Shown piece by piece: positions 58,805 to 64,000 of a DNA stretch of 64,000 nt. Position numbers and translations under genes: made by a program. The DNA comes from Ypsolopha sequella (taxonomy: Eukaryota; Arthropoda; Insecta; Lepidoptera; Ypsolophidae), in NCBI GenBank assembly GCA_934047225.1, contig OW203986.1:18975221-19039220 (forward strand), in the 5' to 3' direction. The stretch's first letter is position 1. Each line of letters opens with the position of its first letter. The notes beneath the pieces were generated by a model that had not been told where the DNA came from, did not search any database, and saw nothing but the letters and a program-made list of their open reading frames with translations.

Positions 58805-59567
58805 AATTTTTTCAAATTCTTGTCTTTGACTTTGTTTCTGATTGATCTTTCTAGTTTGCAATGTACTCTAATAATATTTTGAGTATTCATAGCGATGGAT
58901 TTCGCAAAATAAACGTAGACTTTTTTTCATTACTTTATTAAAATCAATTTATCAGTGTATTTATTAATTAGAAGCATTTTTTAGAAACCTACTTACATAC
59001 AATATTATTCATCCTATCAACCTATCAACCCAACATACTATTGCATTGTTTGTGAAGTTCACATATTTTTATTTGTTACGCGATAAAGTGTTCGCGTGTT
59101 ATAAATTGTAACTGTGATAATTTATTGTTTCTCATGTAAGTAAGTGAATTGTATTCTTTTTGGGAAATAAATACCTTAAACCTTAAATGAAAACCTTGAT
59201 CTTTCTTATATAACGTGGTAGAGTATGTCTTTGTTTATTTATTTTACATTCTTCTTCAAAAAAAGATAAACAGATGGCTAATATTCAAGAAACTTATTTT
59301 AAAACCTTGAAAGTTATCAAAATTGATTGATTGATTTCGACGCGACGTCTCAAATAAGTTAACAGCTGACTGATTTCCATATCAAGCCTTTTCTTAGGTG
59401 TCCCAGACGAATATTGAACCCGAGCGACCTTTCCAACAAGAGAGGGCAAATGTTGTTATGTTATCTAGAGCTACCATTTCTTGAAGAGAAATGAGAAGTA
59501 ATCTGAGTGGTTCTAAAACGGGCACTGATGTACCTGGAGATCTCTCAAATGTGATATATATATAATA
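58805..59567. other. no recognisable gene
   Basis: 59165-59188 (gaaataaataccttaaacct) looks like an old retroelement tail. Nothing else. Confidence 0.4.
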
Positions 59568-59800
59568 TAAGGTGACTTCTGTTTATATAGCCAAATTCAT
59601 ACTGGAGACTCGGCAAGTGGTCAGAACCAAGGTTCAATGACCCTTTTTGCAAAACGCGAAATTTCTTATTTGTGCCCCCATTTACGAAATTTACGAAAAA
59701 CACCGCGTCAATTAGTATATAAGAAGCCAACACTTTTTTTTGTTTGTCACGGTTTTACAGAATCTGCAGTATGAATTTGGCTCTATCAACAAAAGGCGAA
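59568..59800. mobile_element. CAAGGTGA-family foldback
   Basis: It starts aaggtgacttctgtttatat then agccaaattcatactggaga. The right arm has ctgcagtatgaatttggctc. The right terminus is diverged. Confidence 0.65.
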
Positions 59801-60140
59801 ATTTTCTTACAGATTCATGTAAGTTCATAATTTCTGTAATTCAATGGCTTTTGTTTTTTGTTTGAATGTTGATTTCAAGGTTTTACATCTGCGTATTCAA
59901 TTTTGTTTTTTTTAGTCAGTTTGATAACTAAAATTTAATTTTCAAATACAGTTCGTCCTAAATGTCATCCGTTTCCATGATAAGATTTGTAATAATTTTT
60001 TACAGCACAGGCTTTACAAAAATGAAATTAATGTTGCTGTTAGCTTAATGTTGTCTCATGTATACACAAAATAAATAATGAATATAAATAAAAAAGTATT
60101 ACTTGTAATCGATATATATTTCGATATTATCCCATACTCC

Positions 60141-60400
60141 CAGTGGCGTGCACAGAACTTTTTGCTGGAAAAGCAAACAATTGGTCAAGAACAACAATAA
60201 AAAAAATATGAAAATATTTAAATATCACTTTGAAAAAAAAAATGTATGACGTCAGGGTAGACAATGTCTACCCTAGAGTGAAAATTTCCTATACAAACTT
60301 TTTTTTTTCAAAGTGATATTTAAATTTTTTTATATTTTTTTTATTGTTGTTCTTGACCAATTGTTTGCTTCTCCAGCAAAAAGTTCTGTGCACGCCACTG
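60141..60400. mobile_element. hAT-type MITE, 260 bp, nested
   Basis: Ends cagtggcgtgcacagaactt and aagttctgtgcacgccactg are perfect inverted repeats, and the arms pair over about 100 bp. An 8-bp duplication, catactcc, flanks it (60133-60140 and 60401-60408). The loop holds a smaller hairpin, agggtagaca/tgtctaccct. Confidence 0.9.
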
Positions 60401-60852
60401 CATACTCCGTCAAAACGATGAAACAAAAAACTTACTCCCTTCAAACCCACCCATTCCCACACACGCCAGATCCCATAACCAAACATTCAACAACTGCTTC
60501 ACCGTTCGTGTCATCAAATCATTTCATCCCCCGCTGACTGACATAGAACTTAGAACATGGGAGTCCTCATACATCTGGTCACTTGGTGCTCACTACGGAC
60601 CAGGACTGAATAGACAACACTAACCAACAGACAAACATAACACACACATTCCCCTATAACATACATAGTATACACTCGTCATCTCTTACAACCCCTCACA
60701 AATCCTATCACCCCTTCTCACAAACATTCTTTCTCACAACTTATCTTCCTGTCATTCCTCCACCCCTTTCCAATAGTTTAGAATTCGTGTAAATGTCACC
60801 AATCTGTCTTTTTATTTTTTATATTATATGTCAAATATCTATTGTTACAATT

Positions 60853-60888
60853 CGACTGACGACGACCACAAGTGGGTCGAAATATATA
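60853..60888 (+). ncRNA. Penelope-type hammerhead-like motif, copy B
   Basis: CTGACGA, one C, gacc...ggtc stem, then GAAATATAT. The same architecture as 25376 with a different but complementary stem. Confidence 0.4.
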
Positions 60889-60922
60889 TCGATTACAAGT
60901 AATACTTTTTTATTTATATTCA

Positions 60923-61365
60923 TAATTTATTTTAAAATAATTAAAAGCTAAAAAGGCTTTAAAATAATATTTATTCAAAATAAATAATAAAATTTGGAAC
61001 AGTCATTCCTAAAAAAAATGCAAAAATGTTAGTATTGAAAATTGAGAATCCTTCAAAACGGCAATTTCATAGGTAATGACCTAATATAACCTCATTGTTT
61101 ATCTTTGGTTATTTTATTTATATGATCTCAAACGATAAAAATATGTGTTTATTGTTATGTGTTAATTTTGAAACCTAGTTTAAAGAATATTTTCTGAAAA
61201 ATATTTAGATTTTCAGACGAAGAATTAAAATTTTTTCAGACAATATTTTAAATATTTTTGTTTTTCTTATGCTTGTTATTACTTAAATAATTTTTGAATA
61301 TTTCGATACTTGTCAACGCGATGACGTCAGTATCGGCGTAGTTGTGCAGCATAAAAAACATAGAT
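60923..61365. other. no recognisable feature
   Basis: AT-rich; nothing supportable. Confidence 0.4.
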
Positions 61366-61498
61366 TAAGGGCCTGTTTCACCACTTCCAGATAAGTGATA
61401 TCCAGAAGATAAGTTTAAAAATGGAACACATTTTGTATGCGTTATATGTCACATATAACTATCAGGCACTTATCTGGAAGTGGTGAAACAGGCCCTTA
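61366..61498. mobile_element. MITE, 133 bp, gggcctgtttcacca ends
   Basis: taagggcctgtttcaccact...agtggtgaaacaggccctta inverted ends of 32 bp. The TTA/TAA bases at the edges would fit PIF/Harbinger 3-bp duplications, but they are part of the symmetric repeat, so the class is tentative. Confidence 0.65.
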
Positions 61499-62696
61499 GT
61501 ATATTATTCTATGATTCTATATTACATCTATGATGTATAACAGAGCCTCAGAATAAGAAAACAGAGCCGTTGCTTTCTGGAAAAATACAAGTGTCTGCTA
61601 CAAGAAGTTCATTTTAATCTTCTTGGTCTACTCTGTGGTAATTCTGTCATTTGCCAATGCCATTGATTTGATTTATGGAAGTGTCTACCATGCCTCTTGT
61701 GGCAATGCAAAACGTTCGATTTGCTATTTTGCCGACAGTTATGTTATTCCGTCGTATTCCCTTGGCTACTTCTGATATTGAAAATAATGATGCAGTGGTC
61801 TAGGTTATGTTATATACGGTTGTTTGTTGGGAGTCGAATCCAGTAGTTCTTTTCTTTTAATCGTAGATAGGAAATTTACAAGTCTTTCTACAAAAAGCCA
61901 AAAATAGGTACGATGACGAGCGAAGTGAGGAGAAGCCGTGTTAGGTTTACATGTAAATAAATTTGCGGCGCCGAGCGAAGCGGAGCATAGCATACCGAGT
62001 ACCATACCCCCTCGTTGCAATAGAATGAATGAATTATACGCAAAAACCCTTTTTTGAAATCACGTGACTGTCGGCAAAAAAGCAAATCGAAAGTTTTTCG
62101 TGGCCACTAAAGGCTCGGTAGACAGTTCCTGTTGTTTGAAGGATTACTTTTTTTTTTAAGAAGACAATTCACCATAACGCCCATATACTTAGGACATACT
62201 GGCGTATCTTAAGTCTATGATAACGCAAATGAATTTCCTCATGTAATCGTCATACATGACTCATGTGACATAATTTTTTTTACATATTTTATATAAAAAT
62301 AAACAATTCCTATAAGATTGATTTTAGATTAAGAGTTATTTATTTGCTCACGGTAATTTTATGTAAATCGTCAAATTTCAACGACTTGGTGTACACGTAA
62401 CTTTATATTTTGTTTGAAAAGGAAATATTAGACCCCTTTTGATGACTGTAATCTCCCTGCTTGTAATAAACGTCAGAATCGAGACAGGGGCGAGTCTGTA
62501 TATATAGGTATTATATGTAGGTACAGATAGTTATGTATGGGTATCTTTTTGATTCCGTTTCGGACCCAATCAGCAACTTTTGAAGTCCTCTTATATCAGT
62601 TAGGATTTTATTTCGAGATGTTATTTACTAGTGCAAATTATTGACATAATAATAGTTTTCAATGTTAAAGTGGAAAATAGAACTGTTTTTGCACTC
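61499..62696. other. no recognisable gene
   Basis: 61960-61990 (gcggcgccgagcgaagcgga) is GC-rich. No coding motifs. Confidence 0.35.
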
Positions 62697-63062
62697 AATA
62701 GTAGTTTATGCTACTAGGACGAAAAGGAATAAATCACGAAGATGATTCAAAAGACGAGCGTAGCGAGTGTTTTAAACGTAACCGAGTTATTTATTGCTCT
62801 TACGCCCGTGTATCATACTACGTTTTTCAATGCATAGTGTGAGGAAATAAAACAAATATAATCTTGTTAACTTTAAATTATGATTAGCTCAAAAGGACTG
62901 TATCCAGAGCCGTTAAACAGTGGCAAAAAAAAGTTCAACGTTTATGGTACACAGGAAAGGCTGCAGGTTAGCCAACCTTTGTAAAAAAAGGTCAAAATAA
63001 TAGACTTCCTGTTCGGTTTTGATGCATAAAAAGTGGGCCTTTACGAGCACTTGCATTGAAAA
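62697..63062 (-). repeat. ttcaatgcatgtgctcg repeat family, copy 4 (inverted)
   Basis: On the plus strand it starts aatagtagtttatgctacta and ends ttacgagcacttgcattgaa. It contains the same palindrome region and the gaggaaataaaacaaatata block. Confidence 0.78.
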
Positions 63063-63342
63063 GTTTATTACAATCTTGTTCAAATCGTTCTGTCAATAAA
63101 GATGAAATTAAAATTAGAAATATGTTTATTTTTGACATAAACAATAAAACAAAATAAAAAAACAGATGAAATTTATTTGTAAATAGGTTTCATTTAATAC
63201 GTATACTCATTAACGAAATATTTGCAAAGCGTGACGTCATGGAAACCCTTGTTATTCATATTGACATCACATGAACTACCATTAATTAAAATGATGTATT
63301 GTTAAAGGTACATATGTATACGTACATACATATATTTATATA

Positions 63343-63572
63343 CAAGGTGACTTTTTGATCATCGTCCATACTACCATGGATCAATAACAATTATTGTAAA
63401 ATTCGTAAAATGAAATTTGACTTCCCATAGAGAATCACTTCCAGACCCGAGTTAATCATTTTGGGATTCCTTTTCAATTTATGAATTTCACAAAAAAAAA
63501 TCATTGTTATATGAAACTGAACACTTACCAAGCCTCCATTATGAATTTGGACGATCATTAAAAAGTCACCTG
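63343..63572. mobile_element. CAAGGTGA-family foldback with TATA flanks
   Basis: It starts caaggtgactttttgatcat and ends gatcattaaaaagtcacctg, with TATA on both sides (63339-63342 and 63573-63576). The inner right arm cttaccaagcctccattatg is the family sequence. This copy best defines the termini. Confidence 0.8.
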
Positions 63573-64000
63573 TATATTATATGATTTTTTGTTTGTGTTG
63601 TATAGTGAATTGTTCAATATTGTAATGCTGTACAATTTATTTAAATAAATAATAATAATAATAAATAATAAGAGTTTAGTTTCGGTAAGTTTGAAATTTT
63701 TCTGTAGAAATATTATGATATTATAATATTGTTAAATATTCAAAGATTATTTTCAATTATTTTCGAATTTGAATGGTGTCAAACTCTGTTTTAAATCCGT
63801 GGTGTCAAACTATTTAAAATACAGAATTAAACCCCCGCAGCCATACTTTGATCGGTAAGTAATTACTTAGCCTCAACCTGTGTGGAAAGTTTGAGGTCAC
63901 GTTGCCGGGGCTGGCCAAAAACAGAGGACGGTAGTACTGTCACGGTACAAAAAATACAGTAACTTATTTCCGAACCAAGAATAAGACTACATTTCAGACG
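63573..64000. other. no recognisable gene
   Basis: An (AAT)n stretch lies near 63648-63668, and a short direct repeat, tggtgtcaaact, near 63775 and 63802. The window then ends. Confidence 0.4.

Larger units (their letters stand above)
60079..60922. mobile_element. Penelope-like element fragment with 46-bp inverted ends
   Basis: 60079-60124 and 60877-60922 are perfect inverted repeats of 46 bp, with tcgaaatatatatcg at their inner edge. Near the right inner edge lies the hammerhead-like motif at 60853. The interior is C/A-rich (60420-60780), like 27500-27790, and is interrupted by a hAT MITE. The Penelope assignment rests on the motif and the inverted ends only; no RT or GIY-YIG frame is present. 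Confidence 0.5.

Noticed and set aside
1..64000. CRISPR array, bacterial operons, riboswitches
   Set aside because: Direct repeats found are minisatellite or exon-unit repeats without spacer structure, and introns, SINEs and LINEs show a eukaryotic genome.

Overview
The window reads as animal genomic DNA, most likely from a moth or butterfly. It is AT-rich, almost free of host coding sequence, and filled with elements typical of Lepidoptera: Lep1-like non-autonomous Helitrons, tRNA-derived SINEs containing the 'gaaggaaaacat' block, and several LINEs. Interspersed repeats and TIR elements make up most of what can be recognised. The single host-gene candidate is a short signal-peptide-like exon near 14.4 kb on the minus strand.

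Layout. 3-6294: an apparently complete P-like DNA transposon with 41-bp terminal inverted repeats and a spliced THAP9/P-type transposase of about 1007 aa. Its linker exon is present three times in a 287-bp tandem array, and its last intron holds a large foldback and a SINE. 7.2-10.3 kb: a TIR element, a decayed minus-strand LINE and a Helitron end. 10.3-18.2 kb: foldback elements, the candidate host exon, a clean Helitron (14862-15203), a SINE and a CAAGGTGA foldback. 18.8-20.2 kb: a LINE fragment split by a 416-bp piggyBac deletion derivative. 20-31 kb: mostly unannotatable AT-rich DNA with Penelope-like ribozyme-type motifs, an 86-bp-arm palindrome and a SINE with a nested foldback. 31-43 kb: minisatellite, several unclassified repeats, a retroelement C-terminal relic and an 851-bp hAT element. 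43.7-47.9 kb: a LINE with an uninterrupted ORF2 and its 3' tail. 51.6-53.6 kb: SINEs flanking a 701-bp Tigger/pogo derivative. 54.2-58.16 kb: a second well-preserved LINE (minus strand) with one frameshift. 58-64 kb: the repeat capping that LINE, a Penelope-like inverted structure with a nested hAT MITE, a small MITE, and further copies of two repeat families.

How it fits together. The window is a record of nested transposition, not a gene cluster. Only three coding units look close to intact: the P-like transposase, the LINE at 44 kb, and (one frameshift apart) the LINE at 56 kb. The most unusual signal is a 126-bp foldback inside the 3' UTR of the 44-kb LINE. Relative to its relatives it is changed almost only A-to-G on both arms, as expected if the LINE RNA hairpin was A-to-I edited before reverse transcription. 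All coordinates, alignments and counts were made by eye without searches.
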